64,000 bases of DNA from Balneola sp. GTDB taxonomy: Bacteria > Bacteroidota > Rhodothermia > Balneolales > Balneolaceae. Position numbers and translations under genes: made by a program. The notes beneath the pieces were generated by a model. That model had not been told where the DNA came from. It searched no databases and worked only from the letters and a program-made list of their open reading frames with translations. Positions 1-7,273 of the stretch are shown piece by piece; within the stretch, counting starts at the first letter, position 1, and each line of letters opens with the position of its first letter. The DNA lies in NCBI GenBank assembly GCA_017640785.1, contig JAEPPZ010000003.1:239998-303997 (forward strand), given 5' to 3'.

Positions 1-21
1 ATTTTTATTGGTTTATAAGCT

Positions 22-540
22 ATGAGTAAAACTCTTCGATCTGTTTTAATTAGAAGAAGAAAGTCTGAGATGGTAGAGTTTATGAACAATCATCCGGGAT
101 CTTTTGATCAAGCAATAGAGCTGGCTCTTGAAAATGAAGAGAATTTATCATGGAGATCAGCATGGCTTGTTGCCGGGATTATAAATAAAAATGATCCCAG
201 AGTTAGGCCTTTTATTCAAAAAATAATAAATGTACTCCCGGATCGGAATGATGGACACCAAAGAGAGCTTTTGAAAATTCTGCTGAAAATGGATTTAAAT
301 GAAGATTTTGAAAGCCTGCTTTTTGACATTTCAGTAACTATATGGGAACAAGTTCGAAAACAATCGTCTGTTCGCTATTACGCTTTTCAAGGGATGATGA
401 AGGTAGTAGAAAAATATCCCGAATTGAAAAATGAAATTTTATCTCTAACTCAACCTCATTTTGTTAATGCTCTTTCACCGGGAGTTAGGAAAGGTGTTCT
501 CAAAGGTATTAATGAGTTGACATCTCAGAATTTAAGTTAA
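22..540 (+). CDS. HEAT-like helical repeat protein, function unknown
   Basis: A 172-residue cytosolic protein with no signal peptide or membrane segment. It is built of short amphipathic helices with a spacing like HEAT repeats: helices around residues 14-35, 40-55, 60-90 and 115-140, each followed by a charged turn. It is lysine/glutamate rich. I do not recognise a specific family; helical-repeat proteins of this kind usually act in protein or nucleic-acid binding. It converges on gldC, with a long hairpin between the two stops. The ATG at 22 lies close to the window edge, so an upstream operon partner cannot be excluded. Confidence 0.7.
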   Translation: MSKTLRSVLIRRRKSEMVEFMNNHPGSFDQAIELALENEENLSWRSAWLVAGIINKNDPRVRPFIQKIINVLPDRNDGHQRELLKILLKMDLNEDFESLLFDISVTIWEQVRKQSSVRYYAFQGMMKVVEKYPELKNEILSLTQPHFVNALSPGVRKGVLKGINELTSQNLS

Positions 541-564
541 TACAAGTAACATAGTGTTACGGTT

Positions 565-610
565 TTAAGGTGTTATGGTGGCGTAAATTTAGACCACCAT
601 AACACCTTAA
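565..610. repeat. 17-bp perfect inverted repeat between convergent genes
   Basis: The arms are 565-581 and 594-610, perfectly complementary over 17 bp, with a 12-nt loop. They contain the unit GGTGTTA/TAACACC. The hairpin lies between two convergent stops, so it may act as a bidirectional transcription terminator, but there is no clear T-run. A related hairpin with the same TAACACC unit is at 56801-56853, which suggests a dispersed intergenic repeat. Confidence 0.75.
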
Positions 611-622
611 CACTACCGCACC

Positions 623-955
623 TCAGCTCCCTTTAATCTCCATCTTCTCAGCAAAATAATCGCAGAAGTCCATCATGTCTCCTGAAATGCGTTCATCATT
701 TGTAGCACGCTTTAATGTATCCGCCATAGTAACCAGAGTTTGATGAAAAAAGATCTTCATCTCATCTACGGTCATATCTTTCGTCCACAGATCCAACTTT
801 AGAGTATCTTTAGCTTCAGAATCCCAAAGTGAAAGTAGCATTGCTCTGCACTTCGCTTCTCCCATTCCATCCATATCGTCGGCATTCCAAATGATGTTTT
901 CAGGCACGTTATCCTGATCAAGTTCTACTGAAATATTAATGTCTTTCTTCGGCAT
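623..955 (-). CDS. gldC: GldC-like protein (gliding motility family)
   Basis: A 110-residue soluble protein that matches the GldC family, which is typical of Bacteroidota. Visible family features are the central block with WDSEAKDTLKLDLWTKDM at about residues 44-61, then DEMKIFFHQTL, and the C-terminal MMDFCDYFAEKMEIK. Length fits the family. GldC is known as a cytoplasmic accessory of gliding/T9SS in flavobacteria; homologues occur widely in non-gliding members, so motility should not be inferred from it. Here it stands alone rather than beside gldB, and converges on the HEAT-like gene. T9SS-sorted proteins elsewhere in the window fit with a secretion system in this genome. Confidence 0.85.
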   Translation of the reverse strand: MPKKDINISVELDQDNVPENIIWNADDMDGMGEAKCRAMLLSLWDSEAKDTLKLDLWTKDMTVDEMKIFFHQTLVTMADTLKRATNDERISGDMMDFCDYFAEKMEIKGS

Positions 956-1043
956 AAAAAGTGGTTTTGATGTTTACCCAAAGATAAGGGGAATTCACAA
1001 GAGTTCGAGAACTTTTAAAAAAACTGAAAAAATAATTTTGAGA

Positions 1044-1086
1044 AACCAAATGGTTGCGTATATTTATGCAACCAAATGATTGCATA
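1044..1086 (+). promoter_or_regulatory. Duplicated operator-like boxes upstream of arsR
   Basis: Two 17-bp direct repeats at 1044-1060 and 1070-1086 differ at only two positions (AACCAAATGGTTGCGTA and AACCAAATGATTGCATA) and start 26 bp apart, between 2 and 3 helical turns. The first contains the dyad AACC-AAAT-GGTT; a second dyad TGGTTGC/GCAACCA spans 1051-1074. They end 13 bp before the arsR start. ArsR-family repressors bind such dyads over their own promoter, so autoregulation of the arsR-SRPBCC operon is the likely role (inference). Confidence 0.7.
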
Positions 1087-1099
1087 ATCACTGACTTTT

Positions 1100-1426
1100 A
1101 TGAAACGAGATATTTTCCAAGCCATTGCAGATCCAACCAGAAGAGCGATATTGGTTTTAATTGCTACTCAGGCATTAACGCCAAACGCACTTGCTGATCA
1201 ATTTGATATTACCAGACAGGCTGTATCAAAACACATAAAGATCCTTAATGAATGTGAATTGCTGAAACAAGAGAAAGTGGGCAGAGAAATTTACTACGAA
1301 CTTAAAATCGATAAAATGAAAGAAGTTGATCAATGGCTCGAGCAATTCCGAAAGATCTGGGAAAACAGATTCAATCAACTTGATGACTTATTAACTAAAC
1401 TAAAATCAGAAAACGATGAAAGCTAA
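1100..1426 (+). CDS. ArsR-family transcriptional repressor
   Basis: A 108-residue winged-helix protein. The N-terminus [18 protein letters not shown] is the classic ArsR opening, followed by the recognition region [15 protein letters not shown] at about residues 34-48 and the wing VGREIYYEL. No cysteine metal-binding motif is seen in the recognition helix, so this is the non-metal subtype that is commonly paired with SRPBCC/AHSA1 proteins. Its 3' end overlaps the next ATG by 11 bp, so the first four genes are probably one transcript. The operator boxes just upstream suggest autorepression. The ligand is unknown. Confidence 0.9.
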   Translation: MKRDIFQAIADPTRRAILVLIATQALTPNALADQFDITRQAVSKHIKILNECELLKQEKVGREIYYELKIDKMKEVDQWLEQFRKIWENRFNQLDDLLTKLKSENDES

Positions 1427-1919
1427 TCTTCAATTCGACTTCCTTGCAGACAAGGAAAACAACACACTTACTATAAAACGGGAATTTGCTGCTAACCGAC
1501 AATTAGTTTGGGACTGCTATACCAAAGCTGAACTTCTGAACCAATGGTTTGCCCCAAAGCCTTTCACAACTAAAACCAAATCCATGGATTTTAGTGAAGG
1601 CGGTCATTGGCATTATGCCATGGTGGAACCAAACGGAACGGAATATTGGGGCTACACCGAATATCAGGACATAAACCCCATCGATGATTACCGAACCGTG
1701 GATGCTTTTTCTGATAGTGAAGGCAACATTAATCCCGATCTACCAAAAGCGAAATGGCACGTTCAATTTTCAGAATCGAATGATCATGCTGTGGTAACAA
1801 CTGTAGTTAATTATGAATCTCTAGAAGATCTAGAAACCGTCATAAATATGGGCATGGAAGAAGGTATGATCTCAACTCTTGAGAGGCTGGATGAATTACT
1901 CGAAACCTTAACTAAATAA
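1416..1919 (+). CDS. SRPBCC (AHSA1-like) domain protein, first copy
   Basis: A 167-residue protein of the START/Bet v1-like SRPBCC superfamily, AHSA1 branch. Seen are the opening strand [20 protein letters not shown], then [24 protein letters not shown], and the C-terminal helix [19 protein letters not shown] that closes the cavity. Proteins of this type bind small hydrophobic ligands; those in ArsR operons have no settled biochemical role. It overlaps arsR by 11 bp and is followed after 10 bp by a clear paralogue, so the two look like a tandem duplication. Confidence 0.88.
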   Translation: MKANLQFDFLADKENNTLTIKREFAANRQLVWDCYTKAELLNQWFAPKPFTTKTKSMDFSEGGHWHYAMVEPNGTEYWGYTEYQDINPIDDYRTVDAFSDSEGNINPDLPKAKWHVQFSESNDHAVVTTVVNYESLEDLETVINMGMEEGMISTLERLDELLETLTK

Positions 1920-1929
1920 CTCTAAAATT

Positions 1930-2427
1930 ATGAAACCACAACTTATAAACGACTTCATAGTCGATAAAGAAAATAGTATAGTTAATGTAACCCGTGAATT
2001 TACGGCAAATAAAGATCTGGTTTGGAGAACATGGACAGAACCTGAGCTGCTTGACAAATGGTGGGCTCCAAAACCATGGAGATCCGTAACCAAGAATATG
2101 GAATTCGAAGAAGGCGGAAGACGCTTATATGCAATGGTTGGCCCAAATGGAGAAGAGCATTGGGCTTTTGCAGACTATTCTTCAATCAATCCAAAAGATA
2201 ATTTTTCGTACAGTGACGGATTTTGTGACAGTGAAGGAAATAGAACCGAATCTCTTCCTGATTCCTCCTGGACAGTAAGCTTTAGTGAATCTGATGGAGT
2301 AACAACGGTTTATGTAGAAATCAAACATGAAACTCTGGAAGATCTCGAGAAGATTATTGAAATGGGCTTTAAAGAAGGCTTTACAGCTTGCCTAGAACAG
2401 TTAACTGAATTATTAAATAATGATTAA
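1930..2427 (+). CDS. SRPBCC (AHSA1-like) domain protein, second copy
   Basis: A 165-residue paralogue of the preceding gene, co-linear along its full length: VNVTREFTANKDLVWRTWTE, LLDKWWAPKPWR, GGRRLYAMVGPNG, and the closing helix EMGFKEGFTACLEQLTELL. It keeps the same WAPKP and EEGG landmarks. The cavity residues differ from copy one, which suggests diverged ligand preference rather than simple dosage (inference). It sits 10 bp after copy one and 13 bp before the third member, in the same operon. Confidence 0.88.
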   Translation: MKPQLINDFIVDKENSIVNVTREFTANKDLVWRTWTEPELLDKWWAPKPWRSVTKNMEFEEGGRRLYAMVGPNGEEHWAFADYSSINPKDNFSYSDGFCDSEGNRTESLPDSSWTVSFSESDGVTTVYVEIKHETLEDLEKIIEMGFKEGFTACLEQLTELLNND

Positions 2428-2440
2428 ACATTGACCTGCT

Positions 2441-2866
2441 ATGAAAACAACAATGATAACAATTGATTCAACTATCACCGCAACTCCCGAAAAAGTATGG
2501 AGCCACTGGACCGAGCCGGATCATATCACAAAATGGAATTTTGCCTCCAATGACTGGTGCTGCCCAAGTGCTGAAAATGATCTGGTTGTTGGTGGCAAAT
2601 ACAAAGCTCGAATGGAAGCTAAAGACGGGAGCTTCGGCTTTGATTTTGAAGCTGTCTACGATGAGATCATCAAACAAGAAAAGATTACTTATACCCTTGC
2701 GGACAACAGAAAAGTAACTACTACTTTTGAGAAACTGAATGGCACAACTAAAGTCATTACGGTCTTTGATGCAGAATCCGAAAATCCTATCGAAATGCAA
2801 CGAGACGGCTGGCAGGCTATTCTGAATAATTTTAAGAAGTACGTGGAAAAAAATATCGAATCTTGA
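2441..2866 (+). CDS. SRPBCC domain protein, third operon member
   Basis: A 141-residue SRPBCC protein of a different branch from the two before it: ITIDSTITATPEKVWSHWTE, then HITKWNFASNDWCCPSAEND, GGKYKARMEAKDGS, and the closing helix DGWQAILNNFKKYVEK. The W-N-x-A-x-x-DW-x-C-P signature is typical of the YdhG/AHSA1-like group described as polyketide cyclase-like or activator of Hsp90 ATPase-like; enzymatic activity is not established. It is the last gene of the arsR operon. Its stop codon lies inside an AT-rich inverted repeat that begins at 2863. Confidence 0.88.
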   Translation: MKTTMITIDSTITATPEKVWSHWTEPDHITKWNFASNDWCCPSAENDLVVGGKYKARMEAKDGSFGFDFEAVYDEIIKQEKITYTLADNRKVTTTFEKLNGTTKVITVFDAESENPIEMQRDGWQAILNNFKKYVEKNIES

Positions 2867-3389
2867 ATATTCAATATCGACTGATGAATTTAGGGAGAAC
2901 TTGAATCTGAATTTATTTTATCTCATACTATTAAAGATAAACTGAATACAATTAGAGTATCATCAAAATTAGTGAAAGTATTATGATTCTATTATCAGGA
3001 CCATCAAGTATCGGCGACTTGCTACTAATGCTCATAGTTTGGTCGATTCCTTATATGGTTATTATGTTTCTTATTAACCTAATACCTCCTTATTCTAACT
3101 TCTTAAAAAAGCAATCGAACAGTATAAAAGCTATAATTTACATAGTTAAATATATCTTGTATTGGTTTCTATGTGTACTTTTACTGAATAAATTTTATTA
3201 AATAAGAAAAATAGCTTTATATACAACCTATCGAGCCATTGTGAGATATTTTACTCCTCCTTCTGAATGAGCTGTGACCGAACATAAAACATCGGGCTCC
3301 AAAAAATTACTAAGCTTCTCACATTAGTTCGAATTGACAAAGTCCTGATTCATCATTCAATATTCTTCGGTTCATTATTCAATATTCAA
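2863..3389. repeat. Region bracketed by inverted TTCATNATTCAATATTCAA-type repeats
   Basis: The left arm at 2863-2889, when reverse-complemented, resembles the right arm at 3348-3389. The outermost 17 bases of the first right-arm copy (3348-3364) match at 15 of 17 positions, and a second right-arm copy at 3371-3390 shares ATTCAATATTCAA. The enclosed roughly 460 bp hold one short possible membrane gene and otherwise nothing I can identify. The arms touch the stop codons of the SRPBCC gene and of rluD. It may be a small mobile or repeat element; no target-site duplication was found. Confidence 0.5.
2983..3201 (+). CDS. Small hydrophobic protein, possible membrane protein
   Basis: A 72-residue reading frame with two predicted membrane helices, about residues 10-33 (LLLMLIVWSIPYMVIMFLIN) and 48-69 (IIYIVKYILYWFLCVLLL), joined by a short basic loop containing KKQSNSIK. 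No family is recognised. It is more AT-rich than its neighbours and lies alone inside the inverted-repeat-bracketed interval, with no strong ribosome binding site. It could be a real small membrane protein or chance, since hydrophobic frames arise easily in AT-rich DNA. Confidence 0.4.
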   Translation: MILLSGPSSIGDLLLMLIVWSIPYMVIMFLINLIPPYSNFLKKQSNSIKAIIYIVKYILYWFLCVLLLNKFY

Positions 3390-4397
3390 CTAATACTCCG
3401 CTTTGCAGTGCTCCCTTAGCATATTCAATACATGAGAAAAGTCTTCTGGTAGTTCAGAATCAAAACTAACTTTTTCGCCGGTGGTAGGATGTTCAAACCC
3501 CAAGGTTTTAGCGTGTAATGCTTGCCGGTCTAAGCCTGTGATCAATTTATGGAACATCACTTTTCGGGACCCGGTGTTGGAACCATAACGAACGGAAGTT
3601 CCGCCATAGGTTTTATCCCCAAATACGTTATGTCCAATATGGTTAAAATGAACTCTGATCTGATGTGTTCGACCTGTTTCCAGTTTTACTTCCACTAAAC
3701 TCAGATAATCGAAATATTCCAACACTTTCCAGTGTGTGACGGCATGCTTTCCTTTTCCTTCAGGCAGAACCGTCATTAATTTTCTATCGTGTCTGGAACG
3801 CCCGATGTCTCCTTCGATGGTTCCTTCTTCTTTTGGAGTCCCCCAAACTATTGCCCAATATGTTCGTTCTACATCTTTTTCAGCAAACTTAGCAGAGAGA
3901 TTTGCGAGGGCTTCATCGTTTTTAGCAACTACCAATAATCCACTGGTGTCTTTATCCAGACGATGCACAATTCCCGGGCGAAGATCATTATCCTCATTTT
4001 CGGCTAGTTCGTCTACGTGATACATCAATCCGTTCACCAAGGTCCCCGTCCAGTTGGCATAAGCAGGATGAACCACCATTCCGGCTTCTTTATTCACCAA
4101 AATTATATCGTCGTCTTCGTATACAATATTGATATCCAGCTTTTCAGCAACTGCTTCGGGTGGCGGAGCTTTTGGTAATTCGATAAAGATCTCATCGCCG
4201 GGTAACATTTTATACGATGGTTTCTCTTTTTTCCCGTTTACCTGAACATATCCGTCTTTTATCGCTTCCTGAACTTTAGTTCGAGTAGCATTTTCAACGA
4301 AATTTGTGATATACACATCAAGGCGAATCGATTCTTGTTGACCTTCCGGCACTTTGAATTCGTAAACTGTGGTTTTCTTTTCTTCTTCTCTACTCAC
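3390..4397 (-). CDS. rluD: RluD-family 23S rRNA pseudouridine synthase
   Basis: Isomerises specific uridines of large-subunit rRNA to pseudouridine. The order is an N-terminal S4 RNA-binding domain (about residues 22-85, RLDVYITNFV to PGDEIFIEL) and the catalytic domain with the motif HRLDKDTSG, catalytic Asp148 if translation starts at the GTG chosen here. RTHQIRVHFNHIGH follows. The frame stays open upstream to an ATG at 4538, but that extension is the antisense of the neighbouring small gene and its flanking repeat and has no family similarity. I therefore prefer the GTG at 4397, giving 335 residues, near the usual length. The RluD/RluC choice is by similarity only. Confidence 0.88.
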   Translation of the reverse strand: MSREEEKKTTVYEFKVPEGQQESIRLDVYITNFVENATRTKVQEAIKDGYVQVNGKKEKPSYKMLPGDEIFIELPKAPPPEAVAEKLDINIVYEDDDIILVNKEAGMVVHPAYANWTGTLVNGLMYHVDELAENEDNDLRPGIVHRLDKDTSGLLVVAKNDEALANLSAKFAEKDVERTYWAIVWGTPKEEGTIEGDIGRSRHDRKLMTVLPEGKGKHAVTHWKVLEYFDYLSLVEVKLETGRTHQIRVHFNHIGHNVFGDKTYGGTSVRYGSNTGSRKVMFHKLITGLDRQALHAKTLGFEHPTTGEKVSFDSELPEDFSHVLNMLREHCKAEY

Positions 4398-4445
4398 TTT
4401 ATCTTTTTTTGTAAGGATTATGACTCCAAGCTGTCTAACTATAGA

Positions 4446-4855
4446 GAATTTTAAATTTTTGATTCTAAATTTTGAATTATGCCTAAAGATAACCTTATAC
4501 AGCAGAAAAGTTTTGATTTCTCTTTGATGATAATACAACTCTATATTTCTTTGAAAAAAGAGAAAGAGTTCGTTCTATCTAAACAACTGTTAAGAAGCGG
4601 AACGAGCATTGGAGCGAATATCGAAGAAGCTATTGCTGCGCAATCCAGAAAAGATTTTATTCATAAAATGTCTATTTCATCAAAAGAAGCCAGAGAAACA
4701 GCCTATTGGTTAAAACTTCTTCAAAAAAGTGATTTGACTAATATTGATGTATCTTTATACTTGAATGAAATTGATCAGATAATCAGAATTATTACATCGA
4801 TTATAAAAACGTCACAATCTTCAATTCAGAATTAATAATCCAAAATTCATAATTC
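4446..4855 (+). mobile_element. 410-bp unit: IVS-type gene with 33-bp terminal inverted repeats
   Basis: The segments 4446-4478 and 4823-4855 are inverted copies that match at 27 of 33 positions without gaps. The four-helix-bundle gene starts at the base after the left repeat and ends within the right repeat; recN begins two bases beyond. A gene-less relative of the repeat lies at 33438-33498. This organisation resembles the intervening sequences found in bacterial 23S rRNA genes, which carry the same protein family between paired stems, but here it lies between two protein genes. Mobility is inferred, not shown; no convincing target duplication is seen. Confidence 0.6.
4479..4835 (+). CDS. 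Four-helix bundle protein of the S23 / 23S rRNA intervening-sequence family
   Basis: A 118-residue all-helical protein. It carries the family core LLRSGTSIGANIEEAIAAQS at about residues 38-57, then KDFIHKMSISSKEARETAYWLKLL across residues 59-82 and a C-terminal helix containing IIRIITSIIKTS. This family (TIGR02436-type) occurs inside 23S rRNA intervening sequences in Leptospira, Coxiella and others and is structurally related to the Avd accessory protein of diversity-generating retroelements. Its molecular function is not known. The ATG abuts the left inverted repeat and the stop lies in the right one. No reverse transcriptase or variable repeat is nearby, so an Avd role is unlikely. Confidence 0.88.
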   Translation: MPKDNLIQQKSFDFSLMIIQLYISLKKEKEFVLSKQLLRSGTSIGANIEEAIAAQSRKDFIHKMSISSKEARETAYWLKLLQKSDLTNIDVSLYLNEIDQIIRIITSIIKTSQSSIQN

Positions 4856-4856
4856 A

Positions 4857-6563
4857 ATGATAGAATCATTGCACATAAAAGATTTTGCCTTAATTGACGA
4901 GCTGGAAGTTAGTTTCGGGGAAGGGTTAAATATCCTCACCGGACAAACGGGCGCCGGAAAGTCGATCATTATTGGTGCGTTGAATATGATCTTAGGTGAA
5001 CGAGCTGATACAGAAGTCATCCGTCGCGGAGCTGATAAAGCCATCTCTGAAGCGACTATCAAATATTTTGAAAACAAAACTCTGAAGAACTTACTCACAG
5101 AAAATGAAGTTGAGTTGGCCGATTATCTGATCCTGAGAAGAGAAATTCGTCAAACCGGAAGTCGGGCGTTCATTAATGACACACCTGTCAACATTGGCGT
5201 TCTGAAAGCTGTTGGGGATCAGCTCGTGGATCTGCACGGACAACACGATCATCAACTTTTGTTGAAAGAAGAAAATCACAGAAGTGTGATAGACGGATTT
5301 GGAGAAATTGAACCTGCTTTAAATTCTTATCAGAAAGAGTTTAGCAAGATGAAGTCACTTCAAAAAGAATTGTCTTCGTTGAAGAAGCGAGAATCAGATC
5401 TACAGGAAAAAACGGAACTTTATCGCTTTCAGGTAAATGAATTAGCAAACGCTAAGCTTTCGGTTGAAGAAGAAGAGGAATTGGAAGCCGAAATGAATCT
5501 TTTGGATAACGCTGAATTACTTGATCAAAAAGCAGCTGCAATATCGGAAATGGAAGACAGTGATGACGGGAATATTTCTCAGCTATTAAATCACTTAAAA
5601 TTAAATCTGGAAGATCTTACCAGAATTGAGCCTGAGTTTTCAACATATCTGGAAGAAATAAATGCTGCCCGTGTCAGTATTAATGAAGCTATCCAGTTTG
5701 CAGAACGATATCGAAGTACAATCGAGTTCAACCCAAACAGATTGGAAGAGCTTCGTCAACGCCAAAGTGAGCTGAATCGAATTCAAAAGAAATATCAACG
5801 GGACATTCCGGAGCTGATCAACTACCTGAATGAGATTCAAAGAGAACTGTCAATTGCTGATAACTTTGATCTGGAGATTGAAAAAATTGAACAATCCATT
5901 TCAGATCAACAGATAAAATTAGCTCACGCTGCTAAACAACTTCATGACAAAAGAACGCAGATCGGAGAGCACTTATCCGAACAAATTCAGATCGAGCTCG
6001 CTCAATTAGGCATTCAACATGCGAATTTGAAAGTTTCTGTTCAGTGGTTATTTGCCAATAATGGTTGGGTTGAAATAGATGGTCAAAAAGTAGAATGCAC
6101 CGAATTGGGTTGCGATGATATCCGAATATTCATCTCAACGAATAAAGGCGAAGAACCTAAACCTCTCGCAAAAATTGCATCGGGCGGAGAGATAAGCAGA
6201 GTAATGCTGGCATTGAAATCTATTCTGGCCAAAGAACAAAGTTTACCTGTCATGATATTTGATGAAATCGATACCGGAATCAGCGGCGAAGTTTCCGAGA
6301 AAGTGGGCAGAGCAATGCGGAAATTATCCGATCATTGTCAGATCATTGCCATAACTCACCAACCACAAATTGCCAGCCAGGCACACCATCACTACAAAGT
6401 AGATAAGCAGGAAACCGAAGACAGAACCATTACACGAATACTTTCTCTTTCCAATGAAGAACATATTCGCGAAGTAGCCAGCCTTATGAGTGGTTCTGAG
6501 ATTTCAGAAAATTCTCTTAAAAGCGCCGAAGAATTGATCTCACGGAACACCTTTAAGAACTGA
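4857..6563 (+). CDS. recN: DNA repair protein RecN
   Basis: SMC-like ATPase for double-strand break repair, 568 residues, about the usual length. Seen are Walker A GQTGAGKS at residues 29-36, a long coiled-coil middle (about residues 150-370, rich in ELxxLKKRE-type heptads), the ABC signature IASGGEISRVMLALKS, and Walker B VMIFDEIDTGISG. The ATG follows the right inverted repeat of the IVS-type unit by one base, so its original promoter has been displaced or lies within that unit. The upstream small gene is co-directional and may be co-transcribed. No SOS box is recognisable upstream. Confidence 0.95.
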   Translation: MIESLHIKDFALIDELEVSFGEGLNILTGQTGAGKSIIIGALNMILGERADTEVIRRGADKAISEATIKYFENKTLKNLLTENEVELADYLILRREIRQTGSRAFINDTPVNIGVLKAVGDQLVDLHGQHDHQLLLKEENHRSVIDGFGEIEPALNSYQKEFSKMKSLQKELSSLKKRESDLQEKTELYRFQVNELANAKLSVEEEEELEAEMNLLDNAELLDQKAAAISEMEDSDDGNISQLLNHLKLNLEDLTRIEPEFSTYLEEINAARVSINEAIQFAERYRSTIEFNPNRLEELRQRQSELNRIQKKYQRDIPELINYLNEIQRELSIADNFDLEIEKIEQSISDQQIKLAHAAKQLHDKRTQIGEHLSEQIQIELAQLGIQHANLKVSVQWLFANNGWVEIDGQKVECTELGCDDIRIFISTNKGEEPKPLAKIASGGEISRVMLALKSILAKEQSLPVMIFDEIDTGISGEVSEKVGRAMRKLSDHCQIIAITHQPQIASQAHHHYKVDKQETEDRTITRILSLSNEEHIREVASLMSGSEISENSLKSAEELISRNTFKN

Positions 6564-7232
6564 TTATTTGATCAGTGTCATTTTTCCGGAACCAATAAGG
6601 CTGCTTGATGCATTTGAAATAGATCTGATTCTGTAAAAATAAACCCCACTTGGTTGATCGGAAAGGTTAACAGAGAAATCGTTTTGTCCAACAACAGCTC
6701 TTCCAATCAATGAATTCACTTGTTGCCCGTTCGCATTATAAACAGTGATCTTAAACTCGGAACTTACCGGTGATCGAAACTGAACCACTGTACTAGGGTT
6801 AAATGGATTCGGGTAGTTGCCAAGAAGTTCAAACTTATCAGGATAGTCTGTTTCTGTTTCATTGGATGTTTGAACCTCTTCATGTGCGCCTTCATTGATC
6901 CATTGTTTTATCTTGTCAATCTCATCAGTAGAAAGCTGTCCTCCCTGAGGCATGCGAACTCCAAATTCTGGGTTATCAGAGTCTATTTTGTCCACAAGAG
7001 GGCTTTCCTGAGCGTTGTTTGGAATTACATGCTTACTGTCATATCTGTTGGAAGGACTTGTGCTCGCCATTACAGCAGAATATGAACTTGAATTGAAGCT
7101 ATTCTGACCCGCACTATGACAAGAATTACATTTACCAGTAAAAATTGGTTGAATATCATTGCTGTAATCTATCTGAGCAGTAGCTGAAAAACTTATTAAG
7201 CTAAAACTTAAAACCAGTAACATTCTTTTCAT
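6564..7232 (-). CDS. Secreted cytochrome c-like protein with T9SS sorting domain
   Basis: A 222-residue exported protein. A signal peptide (residues 1-19, ending SATAQ) is followed by a cytochrome c-like domain with one haem motif CNSCH (Cys35, Cys38, His39) and a likely distal Met94 in RMPQGG. Residues 135-222 are a type IX sorting domain with NYPNPFNPSTVVQF and the ending GKMTLIK. The haem domain resembles the short planctomycete-type cytochromes (IQPIFTGKCNSCH). It would be anchored at the cell surface after outer-membrane export. It converges on recN with no spacer at all: the two stop codons are adjacent. The redox partner is unknown. Confidence 0.85.
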   Translation of the reverse strand: MKRMLLVLSFSLISFSATAQIDYSNDIQPIFTGKCNSCHSAGQNSFNSSSYSAVMASTSPSNRYDSKHVIPNNAQESPLVDKIDSDNPEFGVRMPQGGQLSTDEIDKIKQWINEGAHEEVQTSNETETDYPDKFELLGNYPNPFNPSTVVQFRSPVSSEFKITVYNANGQQVNSLIGRAVVGQNDFSVNLSDQPSGVYFYRIRSISNASSSLIGSGKMTLIK

Positions 7233-7273
7233 AAAGCATCACCTTTCAATAATTTAGTTTAATATCAATCTAA

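Noticed and set aside
4398-4538. N-terminal extension of the RluD frame to an ATG at 4538
   Set aside because: The extra 47 residues are the antisense of the IVS-type gene and its repeat, with no similarity to the S4 domain start; GTG 4397 gives the expected length.
4441-4864. Possible target-site duplication ATAGA at 4441-4445 and 4860-4864
   Set aside because: The right copy is not adjacent to the terminal repeat (4 bp further out), and five bases in AT-rich DNA recur easily.
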